Position numbers and translations under genes: made by a program
In this document: in pieces, positions 34,019 to 43,830 of the stretch
Position numbering within the stretch: the first letter of the stretch is position 1
How the letters are laid out: each line of letters starts with the position of its first letter
Assembly (NCBI GenBank): GCA_917880885.1
Contig: OU862920.1
Location: forward strand, 43,683,019-43,747,018
Length of the DNA stretch: 64,000 nucleotides
Source: Limnephilus marmoratus
Taxonomy: Eukaryota; Arthropoda; Insecta; Trichoptera; Limnephilidae
Reading direction: 5' to 3'
Notes under the pieces: model-generated
What the model saw: the letters and a program-made list of their open reading frames with translations, nothing else
Told to the model about the DNA's origin: nothing
The model's database searches: none

Positions 34019-34198
34019 GATATGATTTTAGATTTTCACGGCCAAAAGTATTTTTGTAGTTTGATTTTGGGGTGTTATGCCGTGTTAAGCTACCTCCTCC
34101 CATCTGCCCTGATGATGGACGCTGTAACGCTGTCCGAAACGTTGGCTAAAGGAGGAGGTAGCTTAACACGGCATAACACCCCAAAAACAAACTACAAA
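34019..34198 (+). mobile_element. Miniature HHR palindrome inside a Helitron
   Basis: A 12-bp direct repeat, AATAGAAAGCTA, flanks it at 34007-34018 and 34199-34210. Arms at 34051-34100 and 34151-34200 match in inverse at 49 of 50 positions. The 50 nt between them are a hammerhead. The unpaired tail (34019-34050) lies on the 5' side of the ribozyme strand, as in the other miniatures. It lacks the ccacaaag tail motif and the arms differ in sequence from the others, so it belongs to a separate lineage with the same design. No protein is encoded. Confidence 0.85.
34106..34146 (+). ncRNA. Hammerhead ribozyme motif
   Basis: GCC (34106-34108), CTGATGA (34109-34115), extra T, stem II GGAC/GTCC (34117-34120 with 34132-34135), GAAA (34136-34139), CGTT, then GGC (34144-34146). 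GCC/GGC is stem I, AACGTT is a self-complementary stem III, and cleavage is predicted after U34143. After a small internal loop, the 50-bp arms extend stem I, so the transcript would be a long hairpin with the ribozyme at its tip. Confidence 0.82.
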
Positions 34199-34421
34199 AA
34201 TAGAAAGCTACATTATCATCGAGTAACATAGGCTGTATATAATGGTAAGCTTTGGCGTTATGAAATTTGTCTAAATGAAAATGTGTGTATTTCATATATT
34301 TTACCGGCAGGGAGGAAAGACGAGGGAAGGTGGGGTTCGTGGAGGGATGAGGAAGGGGGAAGGCGGGGAAGATTAATTTATTTTTTGAATGGAATTGCAA
34401 CGCATGCCGGGAACCAGCTAG

Positions 34422-34976
34422 TATATACATATTTAGCAGTGAAAGGTTGAGTGAGTGAATGGTGAGCTCTGGCGTCTTGAAATCAACTCATTTTTTTTCT
34501 GTCCGGAATTCATGCGTCAACGAAATTATGTTCAGCTCAAAAACTAAATTTCCATCATGAGCCATGGAGTTTATAGATTAAAATTGGTATAAATGTAAAA
34601 AAAAAATTAAATTAAACAACACATTGATGGTATCTCGGGCGATGCCGGGTAGTAAAACCGAGAATTTTATATATTATGTAATGTCGGTCATAGGCACTTA
34701 TTGGAGAATTTTAATTCTAAAGGGCGGTCTTACTTCAGTTTTGCACTGCAGCCTTGGCAATATATACATAATACAGGGCGTGCGCTTTCCGATCGCAAGG
34801 TTACGAGTTCAATTATCGTTAAACGCAAATAATCCCACTTTTCAAGGCGATTGAATTTCCACTTTGTTCAAGTGCGTGCTTAATAATTTCAGAATTAAAA
34901 AAGAATTCAATTCATTATATTTAATCTATACTACCCACTACTTTTGGTATCCGGCTTCGCCAGGCTTCATTTAAAC
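34422..34976. other. No gene; Helitron-like scraps
   Basis: The phrase atggtgagctctggcgtc (34459) and ctcgggcgatgccggg (34634) resemble parts of Helitron copies but have no ends. At 34780-34830 the phrase ttacgagttcaattatc may be a decayed tRNA B box. Confidence 0.4.
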
Positions 34977-34985
34977 ACTATTGTT

Positions 34986-35209
34986 TTTAATAAAAAACAC
35001 TTATAAATTTGTTGTAGACCACTTTATTTTATAAACACTCTACCGGTTTCAGAAGCACCCTTCCTTCGTCAGGAGAATATTATAACTAAACTATGATACA
35101 GAATGTTGACAGTCATACAAATTTTAGGTGTTTAGGTGGTCTACAACAAATTTATAAGTGTTTTTATTGTAAATTATGGCGAGCCACAAAGTTAATGCTT
35201 TTTACAAAT
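34986..35209 (-). mobile_element. Miniature HHR element of the PLE family
   Basis: It is flanked by ACTATTGTT at 34977-34985 and 35210-35218, a possible 9-bp TSD. Inverted arms of about 34 bp (34989-35022 and 35136-35169) enclose a hammerhead and about 60 bp more. After the right arm comes the PLE tail (ggcgagccacaaagttaatgc). The total is 224 bp with no coding capacity. It is related to the solo arm at 17950. Confidence 0.8.
35036..35078 (-). ncRNA. Hammerhead ribozyme motif
   Basis: The minus strand reads CTC, CTGACGA, A, GGAAG-GGTG-CTTCT, GAAA, CCGGTA, GAG. Stem I is 3 bp, stem II is 5 bp with one G-U, ACCGGT is self-complementary, and cleavage is predicted after GUA. The core is intact, unlike the relative at 18001. 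Confidence 0.82.
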
Positions 35210-35397
35210 ACTATTGTTATAATCATGTGAAAGCTAAAATTTTTTTTTTGAGTTGCGTTTATATATACATATTTCACAAAATATTATACTTAAGGTCATC
35301 ACTGGTCACGTATACCTCATCAAAAAAGAGGAGCTCTTGTGCCTGAGTAGGAAGCCACGATTCTTAGTTAGTTTGTATGTCATCATATTTATTTTTT

Positions 35398-35703
35398 GAA
35401 GTAAAACTTCTTTATGCTCGCTTGACTTGGGGAGTAAGCTGGCGAATGCTTGACGAGAGCGTTACGAAAAGCGAGGCGAACGCTACGTATATTACTGTAG
35501 GGGCAAGAGAGAGAGGTGCGAGCACATATTTTCTTTCTCTCTTTTTCTCAAAGCCAGTTACGTTACACAGTGCAGGCCTATTGTCTGTATCACACTGTAG
35601 GAGCAAGATAGAGCAGTGCGCGCGCTCATTTTCTTTCTCTCTTCCTATCATATAGATGGAGCAGAAGTTTTACTTCAGTTGTGTGGTCTAAAGCACACTC
35701 GAT
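35398..35703 (+). mobile_element. MITE-D, full copy
   Basis: It begins gaagtaaaacttctttatgc, then gcttgacttggggagtaagc, ggggcaagagagagagg, cacagtgcaggcctattg, tagatggagc, and ends gaagttttacttcagttgtg, tggtctaaagcacactcg. It is colinear with 30130-30466. Confidence 0.9.
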
Positions 35704-38129
35704 TTTTTAATATAATTTTTTTAATTTTATTTATTTGTTCTGATTGGTTGATAATACAGCGCAATTTAGAATGGAGGTTAATATAGTATTTTTATTGCTT
35801 GGTAAATATAATGGTTTTGCATTTAAGTTGTTTTAAAATGAGGTGTAATAAATTGGTTTCCATTTCTCATTAGTTAGTAAAATTCTTGATTTCCTTTGTT
35901 ATTTTTTTTCCACATTTTATAGTAGAATCTTGCTTAAATATGTCGTCTACATTTGGTACTGGAAACAATTTAAAAATTTTGTTGAGAATGTTGATTTTTC
36001 TTTTAGAATTACTTTAATGACGATTCTTTGCAAAACTTTCATTGAGTAGATTGGAACATCTTCCCCAACCTATAATTCCGTAGATAAGAAAAAAGTGATC
36101 AAGGGCTTAATACACATTTTTTTGTATGATCATATTTTAAATATTTCTTAACCTAACAAAAACATATTTAAAAACTTTATAGCTCAGAATGGAAATACTT
36201 GCCTCACAGAGGGGATCTTTCACAAGCATAAATGATCAACTACAAAGAATTGCTGACACTAATATGTGCTAATCTATAATAAAGTGATATTGTAAAAGCC
36301 TTTAAGGTCTGAATAAATAAATAATTTAAAAAAATTACGAATGTTTTTTTTCTTCCCTTATATTCTACACTACAGCATAGTCACAGCAGATATTCAATTA
36401 AGCAATGTGTCTTCTTGGAAAATGCACAGTTGCTAGACAATTTTTGTTAACTCCTCTAATAATTAAAATCAGACAAAGCCAGACTAAATTTCTATATGTG
36501 AAAAGTTTATATGTTCAAATTTCGACAATTTATTATTTTTGCTGCTTTTATTATTTGATAGTTAGAAGCATATTTCAAAGCTCAAAAGTCAGAGTTTCAC
36601 ACAGATATATTTCATAATACCGAAGCTCAATTTCGAGGTATATCATGATGCTTACCTCGGAAGTAAACAAATAGTTTTTTTCTGCTGTATTCTTAATATT
36701 TTAGCGAAAACAACTAACAAGTTTATCAGTCATCAATTTCAGAAAAAAAATTAATAAGTGGTTTAATTAGCGGTAAGATTTTTTTAGATATTCTATCATT
36801 TAATGATCGAAAAACAAAGATCCTCTTGAGAATTAACCGAATTAGGTACTCATTAAATTATATTGTAATATTATGTATCTGTGTGCTTCCATTCACGAGG
36901 ACGCGATGTCGTATATTGAATACAAGATAATATATTATGCAGATGAGAACATTCAAAATTATTTTTCCGGATTTTGTGGACTGGATCTGTTAATAAATGT
37001 CAAGGCTTGCACACGAAACAAAGCGATTTTGGTTTATTATTCGACGATCGAGTTTCTGGTAGTAAAAATACGCAGTTATGTGAGCATATTTTATAAATAA
37101 CGTGTCATTCTACGATAATAGTGGCACGTATTTGACTTTACATGAACTCTAAATAGGAGTGTCAAATCAACAAAAATGCTAACTAAAGTTGATACTCAAT
37201 TAAGTTTGCATTGTTTTGAGGTAAAGAGGAGTGAAACCGAGTCTTAAAGAGACCCCAAATTGTATGTGGAAGGATAAACAAAACGGGAAAGTCACACAAG
37301 AAATATCCTTCTTCATACGGTAAATTTTAACATTGGTAAGGTATCTACCGAATATGCACAGGTTTGAAGGGATCTTTAGTTCCCGTGAACACCTGTCGAA
37401 ATAAAAGTGTAAGCTTTTCCATAGGTCGTTTGTTATTCAACGATTACAATTTTTGGGAAGTCTGTCAAACGCGTAATTGCCCGTCTTGTGTGTACGCTTT
37501 TGGAAATGCTTTTGCCGGTTTTCCCGACTGTCCACCGATGATGCTGGTTCTTCAGAATACGTACTATTGAAATATCAGGACCAAAAACAGCATTTACACT
37601 TATCCTTCTTTGGTTCAAAGGCTGGAATTGGTCTGTTAAAATTTTCTTACGATACGGTTTCGCCTTCCTTTGCTAGAACTTTGGGATGTCAGGTGTTTAT
37701 ATTGGTGCTTTCCAGACTAGAGGCGACTTCCAATCACATGCTCCCAATATGTACAGGGTCAAGAATTGTATTTTAGAATAGTATCTACGAGCAATGTACT
37801 TACATTAAGTCCAGCTTCTTCAAGCTTGAATATGTCTACAATTGAGTCCGAGGTTACGAGTTCGATCCCCTCCCAGTGCGTTAATATATTAGCGTGGACT
37901 TTTCATTTCAAATAATATGAGCGCTACCAATCTTGGCGTTATGAAGTTGACAGTTAAGTTTGAAGGATCTTACCAAAGAGACCAATCAACTTAAGTGACG
38001 AAAAAGTACAGAGCAATTTAAAAAAAAATCACATAGTAATCTCATGGCTTCGAAACATAAGTGACCCGTTCGAGTGCAATACTGTCTAATAAATTTACAA
38101 ATATTAATCAATCAAACTATCTAACAAAC
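35704..38129. other. Longest stretch without a recognised repeat
   Basis: About 2.4 kb with no family match in the window. Open frames at 36405-36617, 36873-37100 and 37364-37776 have no recognised domain. The interval 37360-37780 is less AT-rich than its surroundings. At 37845-37880 the phrase ccgaggttacgagttcgatcc looks like a SINE head B box. Confidence 0.45.
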
Positions 38130-38400
38130 CATCATGCCACCGCCGGTGGACCACCAGCCAATTATGTCTTGGTGCTAATTCTTTGCTTTACTCACATTCA
38201 TACATCATCGCATTCCTAGTACTCATCTATTATTCAATCTCTTGACATGACCTCACCAATTATTAGATTCGCTTGATCGTGCCGCGTCTTTCGTTACTGT
38301 ACGATATATTTATCCAAACCTTCTAAGATTCCCTTTCTAAATCTTATTCATTCGGTACGTATTAGTTTGTTAACCAGCCTTGCATGCTTTTCAGATATTT
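38130..38400 (-). mobile_element. Decayed RTE-like LINE fragment
   Basis: It begins accatcatgcc..cgccg and continues tctcttgacatgacc, attagattcgcttgatcgtgcc, gtctttc and later cagccttgca, colinear with 26685-27000. It is heavily diverged with no frame. Confidence 0.65.
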
Positions 38401-38481
38401 AAATTTGTAACACAGCCATATTACCCGTGTTTACACCCAGTGGCGTAGCTAGCATGGGTGGCACCCGGGGCGGATAACGTG

Positions 38482-38556
38482 GTATCACCCCCCCCCAATT
38501 TCGACTTCACAAGTGTGTAGAAAATTGGTCCAACCTGGGGGGGGGGGGGGGGGTTT
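38482..38556. repeat. Homopolymer C and G runs
   Basis: A run of C (38487-38495) and a run of about 17 G (38538-38554) follow the phrase cagtggcgtagctagc, which is common at the edge of some insect transposons. The opposite runs could pair. Confidence 0.6.
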
Positions 38557-38699
38557 TTTGTCTAGATTACAGAAGAATAATACTTTATCTCAAACATGCG
38601 AACACCTCAGCACAGATTTTTCTAGTGAGGTTTTCACAAAACAGTACTAAATACTTAACTACTTTTATTTTTTATATTTTTTTACATATATACCGCACA

Positions 38700-38945
38700 A
38701 GAGTCACCAACTGCTCCTGTCTGGAGCTAGTGAGATTATGGCATCCCCAATTGGGATATGTTGTGAGGCTTAAGATAGCGAGGAGGGGAAGGAGATGGGG
38801 AAGAGGAAGGAGGGGAAGTACCTGGCTATTCCGATTTGATCAAACACGGCTAAAGCCATTTCAAGCATTGTTTCAATTCTGAATGGTGGTCTTACAGCAG
38901 GGCGATACTGAGAGTATCTTCCACACTGGAATGTGCCGCAAATAT
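38700..38945 (-). mobile_element. SINE-B copy without tRNA head
   Basis: It has ctgctcctgtctggagcta, ggcatccccaattggg, gaagtacctggctattc, ggtcttacagcagggcgatac and ggaatgtgccgcaaatatac. Confidence 0.85.
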
Positions 38946-39062
38946 ACTATGTTTTATTTTAAATGAATTTAAGGTGTATTTACTAATATTTACAAACAGT
39001 TAATTTTTAACAACTTTTTTGAAGGTTGTACCCATCAATATTAATATAAATCATTGAACATG

Positions 39063-39358
39063 AAGATAATACTAATAAATTTAAACGAAACATGAAAGAA
39101 AACAAGTTACAGAAAATAAAAACTAGGAATCGAACCCAGGATCTCTGTCTTACCGGGACAATGCATTAAGCCACTCGGCCATTGGAATCTATTTAGTTTA
39201 TGTCATTTTTTTCAATCTCATATTTCAAATTCAGAATTAACAATATTATAATCACCTAATTTTTCCCATATTTTTTGGCTGCTCTCTTTTTGAATGATTA
39301 AAAACATTTTTTTTATAAACTAGACAGTGTCTCGGATAAACAATCCAAGAAAGAGGTA

Positions 39359-39422
<64 letters not shown>

Positions 39423-39530
39423 TGAGTTCAATTCCCTGTTTCTTGTTCACTTTAATATTTTGTTGAGTTTTTTTTAGTATTATCTTCTACTTCAATGATT
39501 ATTTTATCGTCTACTATCACATTTTGTGCC
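39063..39530. mobile_element. SINE-A inverted pair around a (TA)n run
   Basis: A minus copy (39063-39205; head with ggaatcgaacccagg as B-box complement) is followed by a plus-strand tail (39425-39530; ttcaattccctgtttcttgttc, tatcttctacttcaatga). Between them is a perfect (TA)n run at about 39365-39420. The arrangement repeats that seen at 5440-5950 and 10681-10974. Confidence 0.65.
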
Positions 39531-39540
39531 AGGATTTTTA

Positions 39541-39725
39541 CGAAGTGAAAATGTCTTTAGCACCGTTGTGATTTTAAACTCGATGGAACGAAAAACAGCG
39601 ACACTAAAAAGAAAATAATTTATTAAAATCACTCACCTTTGGGCTCTGCTTCGTTGCCTTCCCACTCTTGCCTACTTTAGTTTTATGAAGGTTTTACTTC
39701 TACTGCGTGTAAATTGCCCACTCTA
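39541..39725 (+). mobile_element. MITE-C, internally shortened
   Basis: It begins cgaagtgaaaatgtctttagc, has cgatggaacgaaaaacagcg and continues gcttcgttgccttccc, tactttagttttatgaagg, ttttacttctactgcgtg. The middle (the caaacacata to gcgagagaatg part) is missing. Confidence 0.8.
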
Positions 39726-40079
39726 ATTTTTTTTGGCATCATCGGAACTTATCATCTATGAAAATTGTGAACATCTGTAAACTCTATACACAAGTACCGA
39801 AAATAAAAATACCAGAATCACTTCCCACTGCAATACATTTGGGTTGTTATGAGTTCACCATTGTGGATCGTTAGTCTTACTGCTTTATGAATATGGTAAA
39901 GGCCCCAGTACACGTTGGGCCAACGCGCTCGGCCAACGCGTTGGCCAGATTTTTGTGGTTACCGTTCACACGTTGGCGTGTCTCATTCTGCGTCGATCGC
40001 TAGACGGAGATGGACGTCAGCGGAGCCGCCGCAATATACTTGTACAGCGCGATGCGATGTATTCTGTATGTAGCCATTA

Positions 40080-40661
40080 ATGACTCTTTTTTTAAAATTC
40101 AGTTAGTGGAATATTCATATTATCTGCTATTCTACTCCAAGCATCATTACACTGAATTTTTTTTTTGGTAGGTATACTTACAGATTACCACATAGAACAG
40201 TCCAATAATATTTCAAGAGGTTTAAATAACCCATCAATATTGATATGAATTATTATTATGTGTCCGACTTAAACGATTTTCTTTCCCAGAACTCTCCTCT
40301 CCTTCCTTTCCTTAAAAAACCCTCCACACAGCATCCCCAAAGATGGCATAGGACCTGGGGGAAATTATTTTCCTCAGGGCCTCCTGTGTTAAGCTCATGT
40401 AAAAAAAGAACAGTCCAATAATATTTCAGGAGGTTTAAATAACCCATCAATATTGATATGAATTATTATTTTAAATATTGATATTTTTGAAATCGATCCA
40501 GTAGTTTTGAGTTTATTCGTTACAAACTACAAAAATACAAATCATTCCTCATTATTATATTAGTGTGATTATCATTACTCTGAAATCACAACTAAATATG
40601 TATTATTATTGTGATAATAATCAATTAGCCTAAACATTTCATCAATACTCCAAGACGCCAT
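40080..40661 (-). pseudogene. Split MADF-domain remnant
   Basis: The start at 40661 reads MASWSIDEMFRLIDYYHNNN, then TYLVVISE and a stop. About 420 bp downstream the minus strand reads CNDAWSRIADNMNIPLTEF then a stop (about 40145-40089). Together they resemble the first and second helices of a MADF (Myb/SANT-like) DNA-binding domain (W..E.....LI..Y, then AW..IA). The part between them is lost and a SINE has inserted. It is not functional. Confidence 0.55.
40194..40470 (+). mobile_element. SINE-F 3' fragment with 64-bp target duplication
   Basis: The direct copies at 40194-40257 and 40407-40470 (starting agaacagtccaataatattt) differ at one position. Between them, 40258-40406 is the last about 149 bp of SINE-F (cccagaactctcctctccttc, ccctccacacagcatcccc, ctcagggcctcctgtg) ending in seven A. 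The duplicated block is AT-rich target DNA. Confidence 0.85.
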
Positions 40662-40928
40662 GTTCGTGAAACGATCGTTGGAACAATTAAGCGCGACAAA
40701 CAGCGTCCGCTCCGGCCGACGCGTATTTATGAACTGAGCGCTCGGCCAACGTCTGAACGCTGTTTGTGGCTTGCGACAAATTCCTTTGATTTGTGCACGA
40801 AAAACCGACACCCATCGGCTCGTCGGCGAGCGTTGGCCGCAAGCGCCAAAAACACACAAAATAGCCCTGTACACGTTGGCCCAGCGCTTTGGCCGAGCGC
40901 GTTGGCCCAACGTGTACTGGACTCTTAA

Positions 40929-41409
40929 GATTCATTGAGCACTTGAAGCGAAATGACACAAAACTGCGCTATATAAATATAACGTAACTTAATCTATTAT
41001 ATTAATGAGATCCTATTAATTGAATAGGTAGGTACCTACATTCCTAACTGACTTTCAACCGAACTGCAACTACTAAAAACTTGTCGCCCGTTGAAAAAAA
41101 ACGACTAATTTTTCTAATCTACCTACCTTTATTTCTGGTATTTTTATATTTATTTAGACACCTGTTTCGTGTTAATAATCACTTCGTGTTTCACACAGCC
41201 TGACGATTGCTCATAATGATTTCATTTATCACTTTGGACATTGACAAATTATTCGATCTATTGTAACACGGACATATCCGTTTTAGTTCAAGTAGGCTTG
41301 CATATATATATGACGTATATTTTTCTTTGAAGAGCCGATATCCCGCCTTTGCGTAGTGAGAACTCCGCCATTTAACAATTTGGGCGTTTTAATGACATGT
41401 TTATTAAAT
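40929..41409. other. No gene seen
   Basis: No supported feature lies between the Harbinger-like element and the next repeat. Confidence 0.5.
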
Positions 41410-41570
41410 TTACTCAATTGAATTTACACGCAAAGTGGCGATAATAAAAATTAATAAAAGTGAAAAGATTCATTCGATTTCATCTGAACCACTTTGCATT
41501 TCGTCTGTCTCTTAATTTTTTGTGTGTTCCGGGTCCGGTCAATCCTGTCTAGATGGTAGCCGTGTTTGTT
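41410..41570 (+). repeat. Dispersed repeat shared with 52700-52870
   Basis: Common blocks in order are accactttg.atttcgtct, ttttttgtgtg/tt and cggtcaatcctgtc..gatggtagccgt. The copy here ends near 41563. The family is not recognised. Confidence 0.6.
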
Positions 41571-42025
41571 AGTACCTTTTTATTACGCCAGAGCGCGCTC
41601 ATACGCTTTGGCGCACGAGCTGCCAAATCGGAATCATCAACATTACGTAGTCTACTTACTGTTCACTGAACTGTTGTGATATTATCTTATGTTTCTACCT
41701 ACCTTACCTCTTTTAAAGTATTATATATTTAATGTAAATGTATACAGGGTGTTAAGAGACGTATTTGACTGATTTTAACCATCGATTCCTGATATTATTT
41801 GTGGTTAAGGGTAGCGATCACATGGGGGGGTTCGACTATGAGAGTGGGGGGTAGGTTGAACCCCCTAACCTCCCCTCCCCTTCGTTATGTATGCCCTTGT
41901 TTGTGGTAAAATGACAGACGACAGGAGAAAGATTTTTATTGTTTTGGAAAAAAAATCATTAGTCAACGAAGATCTTCCCGTAATACTCCGTGTATATATA
42001 TTTATTTTTAAATATATTTTTTTTA
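41571..42025. other. No gene seen
   Basis: A phrase tacagggtgttaagagacg at 41743 is followed by ttgactgattttaacca and gattcctgatattat, which weakly matches 55590-55610 (gtgattcctgacattat). No gene is supported. Confidence 0.45.
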
Positions 42026-42435
42026 TATGCATACCGCACAAGAGTCACCAACTGATCACGTCTGGAGCTAGTGAAACTATGGCATCCCCAATTGGGGTCA
42101 TTCCAACATCCCAAGTGAGGCAGACAGTAGTGGGGAGGGGAAGGAGATGGGGAAGAGGAAGGTGGGGAAGTACCTGGCTCTTCAGATCTGGTCACCAAAC
42201 ACGGCTAAAGACATTTCAAGCAACGTTTCAATTCTGAATGGTGGTCTTACACCAGGGCGATACTGAGAGTATCTTCCACTCTGGAACGTGTCGCAAACAT
42301 ACAATACATTATTTTAAATCAATTAATTGTGAAATACTACAAATAAATCAATTAAAATTTATTTGCGCACGTCGGGTTCGAATCCGTGACCTTCGGATTG
42401 CGAGTCGAGAGCCTTATCTCGGGACCACGGAGGCC
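42026..42435 (-). mobile_element. SINE-B, complete with tRNA head
   Basis: The body (ctggagctagtgaaactatgg, catccccaattgggg, cagatctggtcaccaaacacgg, ggtggtcttacaccagggcg) is followed by a spacer (caattaattgtgaaatac) and the head complement at 42360-42435 (gggttcgaatccgtgacc, ggaccacggaggccgtca). It has the same layout as 16197-16615 in the opposite orientation. Confidence 0.88.
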
Positions 42436-42439
42436 GTCA

Positions 42440-42570
42440 AGTATGTGAATATCGCAGAGCTGAAGATTGGGAAGAACCTGGCTATATAGGCTCTTGTCAC
42501 CAATCTCGGCTAAAGCCATTTCAAGCATCGTTTTAAATCTGAATGTGGTTTTCCAACACGGCGATACTTA
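42440..42570 (-). mobile_element. SINE-B partial copy
   Basis: It contains gattgggaagaacctggcta, caccaatctcggctaaagcc, tttcaagcatcgtttt and aacacggcgatac. It abuts the head of the previous copy, so the two lie in tandem. Confidence 0.75.
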
Positions 42571-43011
42571 ATAATAATTACTGCTATTAGTTAAACAATG
42601 GAACCAGTTATTATTCAATTTTAGTACTTAATTTAAATAATAGGATATGAAATTAAGAATCCAGTTTGAAATTAATAATATGTCATTTGCAATTTGCAAT
42701 AATTTTAAAATGTTAACAAGGTGGTCTTAAATACAGTTATAAGTAGTCGTAATCATGTAATGGCGTCTCTATCGATGAAGCTTGAATATAATTGGTGTAT
42801 TAAAGTAAGCAGATAAGACGTAGATAAGTATGTTACCACCAACGGCGTATCGTAAGCTTTCCAATAAAAGTAACTTGTCAACTTTCCCGATAGAAAAAAA
42901 AACACTCCTGGAAGGGTAATAAAAATAAAGTTTGTTCTGTAAGTACTGATTTGAAGATAACTGATTTTATATAAAACCAACACCTTGTATTAAACCACGA
43001 AATTGGTTGAA
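42571..43011. other. No gene seen
   Basis: AT-rich DNA without a supported feature. Confidence 0.5.
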
Positions 43012-43177
43012 GTGAAAACTTCTTTGGCACAGTATGATTTGCAACTCGATGAAGCGAAAAATAGCGACACTAAAAAGAGACAAACACATACAACTATAGG
43101 ATTTAGCCTGCGAGAGAATGAGGTAGTAATACAATATTTGCTTTTGAATGTAGCCATAACTTTGTGGTTATCCATTA

Positions 43178-43275
43178 TAGATAAATGAAACAATTTAACT
43201 TTGTTTGAACCACTTTTATATTTGAGTAAATCCGACCGGTTTCAGAACGACCGTACCTTCTTCAGGGCAATGTAT
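43178..43275 (-). mobile_element. Penelope-like arm with weak hammerhead
   Basis: It has the arm signature aactttgtttgaaccactttt followed by gaccggtttcagaacg. On the minus strand: CC, CTGAAGA, A, an imperfect stem II, GAAA, CCGGTC, GG. The core boxes are intact, but stem I is 2 bp and stem II is poor. An inverse of the arm edge (taaattgtttcattta) lies at 43599-43614, so the second arm may be partly present. Confidence 0.6.
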
Positions 43276-43639
43276 ACTAATTGTGATGACCGTGGCCGGT
43301 TATCTACATTACTTTCTGGACTCCGTTGTGTGGATCCAGATTCCTCTTGATTGTGATCTCAGTTCAGGGTGATTGCAATAATAAGTCGTGGGTAGACTAT
43401 TGTGGTTTATTCCGAGATTAGTTACAGGGGTGCTTCGTAGGAAGCCTAAATGCAAAGAGGACGAATGGACAACATTCACAACCTTTTATACGTTACTCAT
43501 GCTATCTCACTCATATACGCATGTCTCTTTTATACCGCAAGACATACGTTCACCACACTAATAATGTATAAATGTATACAAATGTTAATGTATAAAAAAT
43601 AAATTGTTTCATTTATTAATAAAATATTTATTTAATTCA
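43276..43639. other. Interior of the insertion, unassigned
   Basis: No frame or family match between the PLE arm and its possible inverted edge at 43599. It includes a phrase ctatctcactcatatacgcatgtctc. Confidence 0.4.
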
Positions 43640-43830
43640 CGGGTACTCAATTCCATTATAATATCCAATCTTCAAACCACTCCAAATAGAACAGGCAAAA
43701 GAAAACACCAAAGTAAGCCACAGCGAGCGACTCCGAAGAACTCAAACAAAGATGATTAAATGCATAGGAAAAGGTGCACTGGAATTCGACGACAAAAATA
43801 TGAAAAAAATCATCCTTCACATTGACAAAA
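43640..43830 (+). repeat. Dispersed repeat, second copy, with open frame
   Basis: It matches 5135-5290 in inverse. One plus-strand frame is open throughout and reads PLQIEQAKENTKVSHSERLR, then KMIKCIGKGALEFDDKNMKK and IILHIDKNE. The other copy has stops in the same frame. I do not recognise the sequence; it could be a piece of a transposon or gene transcript. Confidence 0.5.

Larger units (their letters stand above)
33933..34421 (+). mobile_element. Non-autonomous Helitron with a nested HHR element
   Basis: It ends gcaacgcatgccgggaaccagCTAG at 34421 before T, like the copies at 25709 and 61019. Its interior runs accactaaatcgatttta, accaatagaaagcta, then (after the nested element at 34019-34198) attatcatcgagtaacat and ggtaagctttggcgttatg. 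A 5' TC end is placed tentatively at 33933. The nested insertion splits it. Confidence 0.65.
39900..40925 (-). mobile_element. PIF/Harbinger-like DNA element, non-autonomous
   Basis: The ends are inverted repeats beginning AG..CCAGTACACGTTGG and continuing gccaacgcgctcggcc. They are flanked by TAA at 39897-39899 and 40926-40928, fitting the 3-bp TAA/TTA duplication of PIF/Harbinger elements. The interior keeps the start and a later part of a MADF-like frame, typical of the accessory protein of this superfamily, but no transposase. A SINE-F fragment with a 64-bp duplication is inserted at 40194-40470. Confidence 0.75.

Noticed and set aside
40575..40959. 111- and 90-codon frames as intact genes
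   Set aside because: Only the last about 28 codons resemble a MADF domain start; upstream codons read through the terminal repeat of the transposon.
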